From: GWE2-42-39 sp963662895 | Lineage (GTDB): Bacteria > Bacteroidota > Bacteroidia > Bacteroidales > Prolixibacteraceae | DNA length: 64,000 nucleotides | Assembly: GCA_963662895.1 (NCBI GenBank) | Contig: OY759981.1 | Coordinates: forward strand, 1,302,001-1,366,000 | Direction of reading: 5' to 3' | Shown: piece after piece, positions 44,301-50,078 of the stretch | Position numbering within the stretch: the first letter of the stretch is position 1 | Layout of the letters: every line of letters begins with the position of its first letter | Position numbers and translations under genes: made by a program | The notes under the pieces: generated by a model | Told to the model about the DNA's origin: nothing | What the model saw: the letters and a program-made list of their open reading frames with translations, nothing else | The model's database searches: none

Positions 44301-44875
44301 GTTTTGGCAAATGGTATGTTGGAGATATTCAAAATAGAATAAGAAACTCATCAGATGGAGGGAAAGAAGTTATACGAATGCTCGATGCTTCAATGCAGGC
44401 GACATATTGCTTTGCTGAAAACTCTCCAGTTTTAATGGGTAACGGCTTTTATAAGAATATCGAATTTGTTCAAGTTGGGGATACTGTTTTAACATATAAC
44501 TTTATTAAGAAAGAATTTGAGAAAAATCCTGTAGTAAGAATTGATAATCCAGTTAATCACAAGCTTATTAAGGTTGTATTTAGCAATGGCGAAAAAATTA
44601 TTTGTACAGAAGACCACCCATATTATATAAAAGATAAAGGCTGGTGCTCATTCAATCCTAAACAGACCCTTAAAAATAGTGGTATTGAAGCAGGACAATT
44701 GGAAGTGTCTGACTTCTGCTTGACATTCAAGAACAATAAGTTAAAAAAGTTAAGAATTGACCAAATAGTGCCATTTGAAAAATCAATTAAAACATATAAT
44801 CTTACGAAAATTGCAAATAGCAATAACTATTTTGTGAATGGTATTTTAGTAAATAATGAGAGTAAAGTAGAATAA
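38348..44875 (+). CDS. Giant SpvB/FG-GAP/RHS polymorphic toxin with C-terminal Hint domain
   Basis: 2175 residues. A signal peptide (MKRIRYPFFAGLLFTFTGMA) is followed by an SpvB-like region (about 95-290: YTVPLQLPGGTAGVKPDLSL) and at least seven FG-GAP/VCBS-type calcium loops between about 390 and 770 (DFNGDGRTDF, DFNADGMTDL, DYNGDGKLEI, DFNRDGCTDI, DFNGDGVSDI, DVNGDGKDDF, DYNGDGFDEF). Next come TcB/RHS YD repeats (about 1050-1640), the RHS core (GRLYDPVVGRFLSPDPYVQN near 1728) and a variable tip from about 1770. The tip has a hydrophobic Gly-rich part (about 1935-2000) and ends in a Hint domain from Cys2021 (CFAENSPVLM, TEDHPYYIKD, VNGILVNN). RHS shells enclose toxins; Hint domains self-cleave. 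Export by Sec and probably T9SS differs from T6SS-delivered RHS. The next gene overlaps by one base. Confidence 0.93.
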   Translation: MKRIRYPFFAGLLFTFTGMAQPFDLVLNSAESGTVIHQARNSITFAAGYSYTPNGGTMTAKIVNPIVTGDMNYSEKISSSSYTINTSLAVGSPEGNMQIAGIAQYTVPLQLPGGTAGVKPDLSLVYTSVLNNGIMGTGWKISGLSEISRVVRNIYFDTKANPVNGTISDGYAIDGKRLILTGGTYGASNSTYGTEQEEFSKIVAHGTTGYGPLYFTVYTKSGLIYEYGNTSDSRILKDGSCILSWKLNKISDRYNNYITFSYLASDDERPVYMIEYTGNSGLSKNPFARIEFFYKRRDDNSTYVYGEKKFTRRLLLDQVKITNNDQLFKRYELDYCLVDNHSMLQKVTEYSSRGQAFNPLVFTYSDSKRLNSLDSHPSQPFYSNSTKERFFQGDFNGDGRTDFVTIESTSSASDPGDLSLYLANKDGKMEFASSMDIEDDTDLLHLYNIIPADFNADGMTDLLFIGTDYNPDTFDKYLYTVCLSKGTSFWGRYEYLNYYDLKVDTTFSSQRVVDYNGDGKLEILAFNDSRYELYSFDFPISYLNGVKYYSSFFNFICRGGKNITFIDLYPGKDNYKAPITVDFNRDGCTDILGTNIHIREYALYGFKNPDSSLKEIFRKANYETGDRIDFGDFNGDGVSDIIKVHGDENPQWWFATYTNDGFVEEEITGLSGFNLEESNNQWLFCDVNGDGKDDFLFYGKGQDTGNRTNRINIAISNGNGTDFTLLPEYISPVRFDMSVDNEKTQYFHVGDYNGDGFDEFFYSKPGNQRCFSFFYGTRGKLLSNVIDGMGVKTNLLYGSMIKYTRLRSSSDYIYTKYTDASYPVMDYIAPVSLVYNITTDDGIGGLFSHDYTYKGAKVHLQGKGFMGFSKIIDKNEDTGITEERTYSFHSSRYFPRLDSVVTKYGSTILSTVTNDWAEVALGNNRIFPYVSVKSVTDNLKGLTVTTTAGYNSYGNPTSVAVNYGGGHTQTTTYQYNDERVSSWLIGRPTTITETSVRDSQTKTFTTTRTYFTTNNSPDTDRYNSGDDSYWQLDRVYDDFGNLEEENKSTTGLSTQTTAYTYDTTNGVHLLSVTDPAGNQASYTYYPTTGLLHTETDRFGNETTYSYNSADQLSSVAPDIGITKTITSGLSFSGGPSNARYYIQKSGNDGFVTKKWYDKLNRELRTETEIFRGSVSKTDKQYNSKGQLKRISEPATGTPSYWNTIYYDNYGRITSQDPYYGATTSFSYSGATTIRTVNSRNYTTTVNAAGMATNRTDPGGSITYTYWGDGTLKSTETPGNVVSSTTYDKNGNQLTLNDPSAGTITKTWYGTGQLKTQQNGRGQTTTYTYLANGLHDKYTSPEGETDYTYNADNQVRSITSPGGTSGVSRSFTYYTNGLVNTITETIDGVSNTITYEYDSKGRLYRKYFNGTSVYEQYDYYSTNGYLYRIRFTADGSTSTVWQLTNMDAYQRITQASVGGITATRSYNPSTNLLSQIAASGVQQYDYSFDANTGNLTSRANHLKSKTENFGYDTDDLDRLASVSGPVNASVSYTSNKKGNILTKNDAGTYAYEDTPYAVSSISNARNISTTEQSLDYYSFEKVSNITEGTKTADFVYNADHQRIRIILKNNGTTTKTHWYFGSSYEREDVGGVVTQYIWIGGDAYTAYAVAKKTGSGTWTVYNIFRDHLGTITHLKTGSTVNEYSFDAWGRRRDKDSWSYTLDSEPSLFADRGFTGHEYLEDFKLYNMNGRLYDPVVGRFLSPDPYVQNPGYTQSYNRYSYCLNNPMKYSDPTGTKWKWNYLSPLHWFEEGMQWINVHTTGLRQKMADLGVPDFSVGTNINMDGDVYFNATYKGQQVFNTANIDRSNPGVVIDKLNEVREVYGNAWNASSQGGDWTDVAGTGLFIFGQTKTVAGELTNAFQSSNNGVLRAAVNNDLPTGNIKGIMRSTSKFASGVKWAGIAGNSAGVILSGINIYNEGWTVGNTVDLIFNGAAFIPGYGWGISSYYSFGKWYVGDIQNRIRNSSDGGKEVIRMLDASMQATYCFAENSPVLMGNGFYKNIEFVQVGDTVLTYNFIKKEFEKNPVVRIDNPVNHKLIKVVFSNGEKIICTEDHPYYIKDKGWCSFNPKQTLKNSGIEAGQLEVSDFCLTFKNNKLKKLRIDQIVPFEKSIKTYNLTKIANSNNYFVNGILVNNESKVE

Positions 44876-45282
44876 TGGGAGTAATAAGAGTATTTGATTA
44901 TATATACTATAGAGTATTTTATATATATAAAAACAAATGGAAAGATAGTACGCCTGGAGCATATGCCACCAGCTTAGTAACGCTCTTGCAAAGCTTACTA
45001 TTTTTTGTAATACCAATATTTGTTTATTCTGCATTTTCTGGAACAAAAGTTACTGTAGATAAGAAATATTATATCGTTGCTTTTGTATTCTTTTTTGTAT
45101 TTAATTTATTCAGATACCAGAAAGTGACCAATTATAAAAATTTGGCTCAAGTATGGGATAAAGAAGAGAATGTTAAACGCCAAAAACGAGGCGTTTATGT
45201 AGTGCTAACTATAATATTAACCTTAGCGACATTTCTTGCTTTAGTTACAGTTTTGGGAAAAATAAATAGAGGAGAATTATAG
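44875..45282 (+). CDS. Small membrane protein, probable immunity to the RHS tip
   Basis: 135 residues with about three membrane segments (SLLFFVIPIFVYSAF, YYIVAFVFFFVFNLF, VVLTIILTLATFLALVTVL) and the N-terminal pattern IYYRVFYIYKNKWKD. Its ATG overlaps the toxin stop (TAATG), the position of an immunity gene. The protein at 48485-48889 shares the Y-YY-x-x-Y/F...K pattern, size and topology and follows the orphan tip in the same way. Multi-pass immunity proteins usually protect against membrane-active toxins. It ends before a strong terminator. I know of no characterised member. Confidence 0.7.
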   Translation: MGVIRVFDYIYYRVFYIYKNKWKDSTPGAYATSLVTLLQSLLFFVIPIFVYSAFSGTKVTVDKKYYIVAFVFFFVFNLFRYQKVTNYKNLAQVWDKEENVKRQKRGVYVVLTIILTLATFLALVTVLGKINRGEL

Positions 45283-45296
45283 ATAAGTGAAATGAT

Positions 45297-45330
45297 AAAA
45301 AAAAGCCCGATTGCTCGGGCTTTTTTTTAT
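45297..45330. terminator. Bidirectional terminator after the first toxin-immunity unit
   Basis: A-tract, AAGCCCGA-TTGC-TCGGGCTT, T-tract of eight. The same hairpin closes the second unit at 48892-48920. It also ends the minus-strand regulator gene that stops at 45327. Confidence 0.88.
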
Positions 45331-45653
45331 AATAATGTTTGCAATTTTGTTTTGGTGATGAACGCATCCAGAAAAGCGTAAATCATTTTCTTATCGTCAG
45401 GCTTCATTTTATCAACATCCTCAATGCGTTGAACCATCTCTTTATTTAATTGCTTTTCTGTAGCCCCTTCCAAGTAATCCAAAGAAACCTCAAAAGCATC
45501 AGCCATCCGCTTTGCTATGTCGATAGACGGAACAGCGTCGCCACGTTCGTAACGCCCCACAATCTCACGAGAAACCTGTATTTGCTTTGCCAGTTCGCTT
45601 TGAGACCAGCCTTTTTACTTTCTAAGCTCTGTTACCCTGCTGTGTAAGTCCAT
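45327..45653 (-). pseudogene. XRE regulator interrupted by an in-frame stop
   Basis: Starting at ATG 45653 the frame reads MDLHSRVTELRK, then TAA at 45617-45615, then continues in the same frame KGWSQSELAKQIQVSREIVG and on to a normal end (108 codons in total). The intact paralogue at 49469-49810 has LRKQKG at this point, so a single substitution of a sense codon explains the stop. Translation could restart at MGRYERGDAVPS, but that lacks most of the HTH. The C-terminal half (FEVSLDYLEGATEKQ...) is like that of the paralogue. Both genes stand antisense behind an RHS immunity gene and its terminator. Confidence 0.75.
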
Positions 45654-45732
45654 TTTTAATCTCTTTAGAGTATTTAAGTTTACATTTGTGGCTGAATGTT
45701 TACAAAGAACTTTTTTATAAAATTTTTCAACA

Positions 45733-46005
45733 ATGGAAATCAAGGATATAAAGCAGCGTTTAAGCATCAAGACAGTATTAAAACATTATGGTTTAGAAGC
45801 CAACAGAAATAATATGCTAAAATGCCCTCCCTTCCATGAAGAAACAGAGCCAAGCCTAAAAATATACCCTCAAACAAACACCTTCAATTGCTTTGGCTGC
45901 AAAGCTAACGGAGATACAATAGAGTTTATTCAATTAAAAGAGAAATGCAGCAAGCATGAGGCTTTGCGAACCTTTCTTATAGATGTGGTTCACCTGATTA
46001 ATTAG
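45733..46005 (+). pseudogene. CHC2 zinc-finger (DnaG-type) protein, truncated
   Basis: 90 codons. The CHC2 zinc finger is complete: CPPFHEETEPSLKIYP and then FNCFGCKANGD (Cys, His, Cys, Cys ligands), preceded by IKQRLSIKTVLKHYGLEANR. After about residue 78 (KHEALRT) the sequence changes into the antisense of a resolvase fragment and stops. Intact relatives continue with a Toprim or helicase/transposon domain. It is a remnant of a mobile element's primase-like protein. Confidence 0.7.
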
Positions 46006-46379
46006 TTTAAGGGTTGTTAGGGGAAGAACTTTTAAGGTTGTAAAAACAACCACGTCCCCCGGAGCCAGTTCATCTATTAACGAATCAAAAACTTTCCGGC
46101 TTATCCCCTCTCCTATCTCTTCAGTATAGAATTTTTGACACTGAAAATTATTAATTAGTTTTTTCTTTATCATATCGGTCCGGATGGGGGCCGGTAATCC
46201 TTCCAGCCACTCCCGGTAAAATGATTCCGGTATTTCATGATCATAAACGGCTAACTGGTGATACCGGTAACTGGTGTTACCAATTCTGAAGAACCGGGAA
46301 TGAAATTCCCTATCTTTCGGAGGACAATTTTTTAAAAACTCTTCCTGGTTCTTTTGTATTTCGGGTCTGGATGTTTCAC
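45934..46379 (-). pseudogene. Broken mobile-element genes: small ORF fused to a resolvase fragment
   Basis: A minus-strand frame of mixed origin. From a GTG at 46379 the first codons match the ORF at 49931-50050 (KHPDPK), but one A is missing, so the frame shifts; after the shift it reads EEFLKNCPPKDREFHSRFFR and on to WLEGLPAPIRTDMIKKK. It then passes into FDSLIDELAPGDVVVFTTLK and LKLINQVNHIYKKG, which is the N-terminal catalytic domain pattern of serine recombinases (resolvase/invertase). It ends at the junction with the CHC2 fragment. The catalytic serine region is missing. The matching resolvase C-terminus lies at 47105-47429. Confidence 0.6.
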
Positions 46380-46423
46380 CAATGCAAAAAGTTCATCTTA
46401 TTATCATAATAAAAAACCTTGAA

Positions 46424-46789
46424 TTAACCTTGCAGTATAATATCGCTGTCAATATTTAATTTTTTATGTAATTCCCTGGCTACATTAAGGGATATTTCAC
46501 GTTTACCATTTAAGTATTCACTAATCCTCGATGATGTTGTGCCCAGTAATTTTGCCAGGTCTTTATTCTTTATTTTAAGCTCTTCCTTTCTAAGGCGAAT
46601 TACATCAATTAAAGATGGCATCCCAATTTCATAATGAAGTTCCTCATAGGCTTCTACAATATCGGATGCTTCAAGGAACCTTTTCAGCTCAAGATTATTT
46701 TCATCCTCAATTTCATCAACCTTATCAATTAATTCATCTATGGTCAATAAGGCTTTTGCATACTGTTCATGTGTTATTATTTTTTCCAT
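46424..46789 (-). CDS. higA: HigA-type antitoxin, copy A
   Basis: 121 residues. An N-terminal helical part (MEKIITHEQYAKALLTIDEL, ...EAYEELHYEIGMPS) is followed by an XRE-type HTH (KIKNKDLAKLLGTTSSRISE, YLNGKREISLNVARELHKKL). This is the HigA architecture in which the antitoxin follows the toxin gene, lying four bases after higB here. It should bind and neutralise HigB and repress the operon. The protein is identical to the copy at 50079-50444. Confidence 0.88.
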   Translation of the reverse strand: MEKIITHEQYAKALLTIDELIDKVDEIEDENNLELKRFLEASDIVEAYEELHYEIGMPSLIDVIRLRKEELKIKNKDLAKLLGTTSSRISEYLNGKREISLNVARELHKKLNIDSDIILQG

Positions 46790-46793
46790 ATCC

Positions 46794-47090
46794 CTACAAT
46801 TTATCTATGTTTTTAATCCTGTCATAATCTTTATGGTTACCGACCCAACGTATATACATACGCTTAAATGCAAATTTTACCTTTGCCACAATCCGGTAGT
46901 GGTTACCCCTTACATTGAAAACATAACGTTCATTCCCCACCGAATCAACAGAATTGAATGTTTTCTTCATATCGCTAAAATTGTCCCACTCTGCTTTCCT
47001 GGCCCTTTTGTACCAATCTTGCATTGGTACTTTTGCGGCCGGGTCTTTTTCAAAGAACTCTCTAAGTTTTCTAAATGAAATAATCCTCAT
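46794..47090 (-). CDS. higB: HigB-type toxin (RelE-like mRNA interferase), copy A
   Basis: 98 residues, HigB_toxin family: MRIISFRKLREFFEKDPAAK, ...ADNFSD-like segment WDNFSDMKKTFNSVDSVGNE, then RYVFNVRGNHYRIVAKVKF and YIRWVGNHKDYDRI, the typical ribosome-dependent RNase fold with the conserved NHYR strand and the C-terminal H-K-x-Y-D. Toxin-first order and the four-base gap to higA are characteristic. It differs from copy B by one residue (KFAFKRM against KFVFKRM). Confidence 0.9.
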   Translation of the reverse strand: MRIISFRKLREFFEKDPAAKVPMQDWYKRARKAEWDNFSDMKKTFNSVDSVGNERYVFNVRGNHYRIVAKVKFAFKRMYIRWVGNHKDYDRIKNIDKL

Positions 47091-47104
47091 AAATTCAAAT
47101 TGAA

Positions 47105-47429
47105 GTTACAAATATAGTAATTTATTACATAATGTGGAATTTCATGTTGCTTCTTTAATTTTTTTCTCACTTTTGAGATTGTGTGTCTGGAACATCCAGG
47201 CATATCTTGAATGTAGTTATAACTTTTTCCATCTTTCTTTTAGTTAACTTTCAATTTTCTTATATAGTTTCAAATCTTCTGACCGACCATGGTATTTTCC
47301 TTCAAACTTTGTTTTTTTGACACCTTCAGATTGCCTTCTTCTTCTGTCGGGATAGTCCTTTCTTGCCGTTGCTGCAAGAATATCTAACATCATTGCATTT
47401 ACAAAGGAAGAGAGTATATTTACGGTAGT
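47105..47429 (-). pseudogene. Serine recombinase (resolvase) C-terminal fragment
   Basis: Read on the minus strand: NAMMLDILAATARKDYPDRR, RRQSEGVKKTKFEGKYHGR and EDLKLYKKIES, then a stop or frameshift, then KDGKSYNYIQDMPGCSRHTI and SKVRKK. These are the E-helix/ARKDYEDRRRRQ region and the C-terminal HTH of Tn3/Hin-type resolvases. The N-terminal catalytic part is absent here; a fragment of it lies at 45.97-46.17 kb. The last 40 codons are inside direct repeat A and recur upstream of higB copy B. Confidence 0.7.
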
Positions 47430-47577
47430 TTAGGTATTCCTTACGATGAATGCACGGCAGCAAATAACAGCAAGATATAAAAGCATAAGCTTTGTGGGTA
47501 GCTGAACCTATACGCTTACCCGCGAACCCGATTTATTTGCCGGGCATGAATACCTGAAGAACTTTGATCCCGACAAT

Positions 47578-48474
47578 ATGAACGGCCGTATGTACGACCC
47601 GGTAGTGGGGCGCTTCCTCTCTCCCGATCCGTACGTTCAAAACCCCGGTTATACACAGAGCTATAACCGGTACAGCTATTGTTTGAACAACCCACTGAAA
47701 TACGCTGATCCCAATGGAGAGTTCTTTTTAGATCCAATAGTATGGCTTGGGAATTACCTTATCAACTGGCTGGATAACACCCTTAACAAAGAGATGAGTG
47801 CCAAAGAGGCATTTAAGCAGACTCCTATAGCGATTAACCAGAATTACAGCCCCAGTGCGAACCAGTTTTCGAACCCGCAGGCAGAAGCCCAAAAGACAGC
47901 CAGAACGATCGAAAAGAGGGGAGTTGAAATTGAGCAGAATATCAGCAATATCGGGCAGAACTATGGTGAAGCGTTGAGGGATGCCGAGTCGAAGGGGGGT
48001 AATTTTTCTGTAGGAAGTACAGAGCAAGCATTAATGTTAACCGGAATTGGTCTGTCAGCAGATTGGGCACAAGCCGGAGCAGACATTTTTCAGCAAAGTA
48101 ATAAAGGCATATTACGAGCTGCTGTCAAAAATGAATTACCTACAGCTAACATAAAAGGCATAATGAGAACAACTGGCGAATTTAGTAGTGGAGCAAAGTT
48201 GGTTGGACGTAGTGTTATTCTTTTAAGTGCAGGCATATCTGTTTATCAAGGTTATGATGCTTACACAAAAGGAGATATGTCAGGTGTAGGGAAAGCTGGT
48301 CTTGATTTAGGGGTAGGATTAGGTACTGCTGCAATAGGAGGGCTTCCAGGAGTGTTAATCTATGGAACATACATGTTAATAATGGCTCCGCCTCCAGGTT
48401 TTTCATCTGGATATGTTACACCATTCGGAGTTCGTGATAATACATATGTCGCACCTGTTATTCCTAATTTTTAA
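47578..48474 (+). CDS. Orphan RHS C-terminal tip (silent or displaced toxin cassette)
   Basis: 298 codons from ATG 47578, but similarity to the full RHS protein begins upstream at about 47508 (YTLTREPDLFAGHEYL), so the start is an internal Met of a cut-off shell. It keeps the core GRMYDPVVGRFLSPDPYVQN and then has its own tip. The part RAAVKNELPTANIKGIMRTT and SGAKLVG is shared with the tip of the big protein (RAAVNNDLPTGNIKGIMRST, SGVKWAG); the end differs and is strongly Gly-rich and hydrophobic (VGLGTAAIGGLPGVLIYGTY). There is no Hint domain. No promoter or export signal is visible, so it is probably a stored tip. Confidence 0.8.
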   Translation: MNGRMYDPVVGRFLSPDPYVQNPGYTQSYNRYSYCLNNPLKYADPNGEFFLDPIVWLGNYLINWLDNTLNKEMSAKEAFKQTPIAINQNYSPSANQFSNPQAEAQKTARTIEKRGVEIEQNISNIGQNYGEALRDAESKGGNFSVGSTEQALMLTGIGLSADWAQAGADIFQQSNKGILRAAVKNELPTANIKGIMRTTGEFSSGAKLVGRSVILLSAGISVYQGYDAYTKGDMSGVGKAGLDLGVGLGTAAIGGLPGVLIYGTYMLIMAPPPGFSSGYVTPFGVRDNTYVAPVIPNF

Positions 48475-48484
48475 ATTGTAAAAA

Positions 48485-48889
48485 ATGAAAACATACAGAT
48501 ATTTATACTATAATTTATATCGAATTTGGTTAAAAAAGAAAGATGAACCAGAGAATGCACATATTAATGCCGTTATTACAATTACATTTTTGTTATATGT
48601 TAATATCATAAGTATTCCGCTAATCCTTGTTGCAATTTCTAAAAATGAAATTATCAATTTGCCAGAAATTAATACAAATATTAAAATATTGATTGTTGTA
48701 TTCTTATGTGGAGTTGGGGCATTAAATTATTTCTTATTGGGCAGAAAGAAGCAACGCCATAAGATTATTGAAGAATTTAAATCAGAAAATGAGAAAAAGA
48801 GAAAGAATGGATTATTTTTTACAATACTATATCTTGTAATATCTTTGGGCATCCCATTGTATATCTTTTTCTTTACAATACCGAAATAA
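48485..48889 (+). CDS. Small membrane protein, probable immunity of the orphan tip
   Basis: 134 residues with three or four membrane segments (AVITITFLLYVNIISIPLIL, IKILIVVFLCGVGALNYFLL, GLFFTILYLVISLGIPLYIF) and the N-terminal pattern YRYLYYNLYRIWLKKKDE. It starts 10 bases after the orphan tip. Topology, size and N-terminal pattern match the protein at 44875-45282, although overall identity is low, as expected for immunity proteins tuned to different tips. The two define a family of putative immunity proteins. Confidence 0.7.
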   Translation: MKTYRYLYYNLYRIWLKKKDEPENAHINAVITITFLLYVNIISIPLILVAISKNEIINLPEINTNIKILIVVFLCGVGALNYFLLGRKKQRHKIIEEFKSENEKKRKNGLFFTILYLVISLGIPLYIFFFTIPK

Positions 48890-48891
48890 AA

Positions 48892-48920
48892 GAAAAGCCC
48901 GATTGCTCGGGCTTTTTTAT
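48892..48920. terminator. Bidirectional terminator after the second tip-immunity unit
   Basis: AAAAGCCCGA-TTGC-TCGGGCTTTT; stem and loop are identical to those at 45297-45330. It also serves the minus-strand RelE-like gene ending at 48917. Confidence 0.88.
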
Positions 48921-49243
48921 TCAATCATATTTAAAAGTTCCTGAAGTTCTTTATCGGAAATATTATCTTTTTCAGATTTATCAAAAGCGGTAAGCAAATA
49001 AACATGTTCACGAACAGCAATTACATGGGTAATCGCTCTTGCACCGCCAGACTTGCCTTTTCCTTTGGATTTTATGGCAACACGAATTTTGTAACAGTCA
49101 TTGCCTAATGCAGTTCCTTGTGTTGGGTCAACCTCTAAAGAATCGAATAGTTCTGAAAGTTCTGTTTTAAAGGACTTGAATTTACGGGTAAGCCGTTTAG
49201 CCTGCCTGTCAAAATACGGAATGGTTTTAACTTTATAGCTCAT
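48917..49243 (-). CDS. RelE/ParE-superfamily toxin
   Basis: 108 residues: YKVKTIPYFDRQAKRLTRKF and KSFKTELSELFDSLEVDP, then YKIRVAIKSKGKGKSGGARA and VYLLTAFDKSEKDNISDKEL. This is the RelE/HigB-like fold with basic residues on the central sheet and the closing Y-x-L-x-x-x-D-K-x-E-x-x-N motif. Its start overlaps the antitoxin end by 11 bases. It should cut mRNA on the ribosome. It is read towards the immunity gene and shares its terminator. Confidence 0.85.
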   Translation of the reverse strand: MSYKVKTIPYFDRQAKRLTRKFKSFKTELSELFDSLEVDPTQGTALGNDCYKIRVAIKSKGKGKSGGARAITHVIAVREHVYLLTAFDKSEKDNISDKELQELLNMIE

Positions 49244-49466
49244 TCAACAAGTCTTTAGCATCACGGGCTTTTAATTTACCTTGTTTTACAAGGTTCATTT
49301 CTTCAACAGCTTGTTGTAATCCCTGTAAAATCTCTGCTTTTGATTGTTCTCCGAGCTCTTCTTCTTCCAAGCCTTTAAATTTAGATTTAAGACCTTCCCA
49401 TTCTTGTATAGGAATAAAGACACCCGTTGTTTTTCCTCTATTATCTGAAATATACTGTAAGTTCAT
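49233..49466 (-). CDS. Antitoxin of the RelE-like toxin
   Basis: 77 residues: MNLQYISDNRGKTTGVFIPI and QEWEGLKSKFKGLEEE (a Phd/RelB-like N-terminal strand-helix unit), then an acidic helical tail ending KQGKLKARDAKDLLNEL. The antitoxin precedes and overlaps the toxin, as is normal for relBE and phd-doc types. It lies two bases after the XRE gene stop, so the three genes are probably one transcript. Confidence 0.82.
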   Translation of the reverse strand: MNLQYISDNRGKTTGVFIPIQEWEGLKSKFKGLEEEELGEQSKAEILQGLQQAVEEMNLVKQGKLKARDAKDLLNEL

Positions 49467-49468
49467 AA

Positions 49469-49810
49469 TTAAGCCAGTTTTTGTTGTGTTAAATTAATCT
49501 GTGCATCTCTCAGTAAAGAATCCATTACTAAAAGAATCCTGTCTCTTTCAGGTTGTGCAATTTTTTGCAAAAGTTCCAGGCGGTAAAGCATTTTTTTGTC
49601 TTGTATAACAAAGTTGGTGCTACCAGTCAGGTAGTCCAAAGAAACCTCCAAAGCATCAGCCATTTTCTTAGCAATTTCAACCGATGGTGTAATCTCGTCT
49701 CTTTCATACCTCCCGATTACTGCACCGGATGTGCCCACGATTTTACCAAGTTCATCCCGGTTCAATCCTTTTTGCTTGCGCAAGCTACTTATTTTATCTC
49801 CTATTTTCAT
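49469..49810 (-). CDS. XRE-family regulator
   Basis: 113 residues: an N-terminal HTH (ISSLRKQKGLNRDELGKIVG, TSGAVIGRYERDEITPSVEI) and a C-terminal helical part (EVSLDYLTGSTNFVIQDKKM...). Related along its length to the broken gene at 45327-45653, which lies in the equivalent position behind the other toxin-immunity unit. It may regulate the relBE-like pair with which it is co-oriented. Confidence 0.88.
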   Translation of the reverse strand: MKIGDKISSLRKQKGLNRDELGKIVGTSGAVIGRYERDEITPSVEIAKKMADALEVSLDYLTGSTNFVIQDKKMLYRLELLQKIAQPERDRILLVMDSLLRDAQINLTQQKLA

Positions 49811-49930
49811 AACCTATAAGTTATTAAAATGCTATAAAAATCAATGTTTTTACAAACATACTTCATTTAAAGATGAAAAACAAAACCTAAAAATTTGCAC
49901 TTTATTTTATTTATTGGTTAAATTTGTCAC

Positions 49931-50050
49931 TTATAGATAACTGGTGTTACCAATTCTGAAGAGCCGGGCATGAAATTCCCTATCTTTCGGAGGACAATTT
50001 TTTAAAAACTCTTCCTGTTTCTTTTGTATTTTCGGGTCTGGGTGTTTCAT
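49931..50050 (-). pseudogene. Truncated small mobile-element ORF
   Basis: From ATG 50050 the frame reads MKHPDPKIQKKQEEFLKNCP and on to RLFRIGNTSY, then leaves the similarity with the copy at 46.2-46.4 kb and stops (39 residues). In the other copy the protein continues YHQLAVYDHEIPESFYREWL but has a frameshift near its start; neither copy is intact. Function unknown. The point where the copies part (49938) is the edge of direct repeat B. Confidence 0.55.
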
Positions 50051-50078
50051 AAATGCAAGAGTTTACTTTATTATCAAA

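Larger units (their letters stand above)
46268..47242. repeat. Direct repeat A (about 975 bp) carrying higBA
   Basis: From TAACTGGTGTTACCAATTCT (46268) to CTTTCTTTTA (47242) the sequence is nearly identical to 49938-50897. Differences are scattered single bases and one indel of about 15 bases around 46385-46425. The repeat holds the end of the small ORF, higA, higB and the last 40 codons of a resolvase. Confidence 0.9.

Noticed and set aside
46794..47090. Assembly duplication of the higBA locus
   Set aside because: The copies differ at several bases and by an indel and have different flanks on both sides, so a true duplication is likelier than an assembly artefact, although reads should confirm it.
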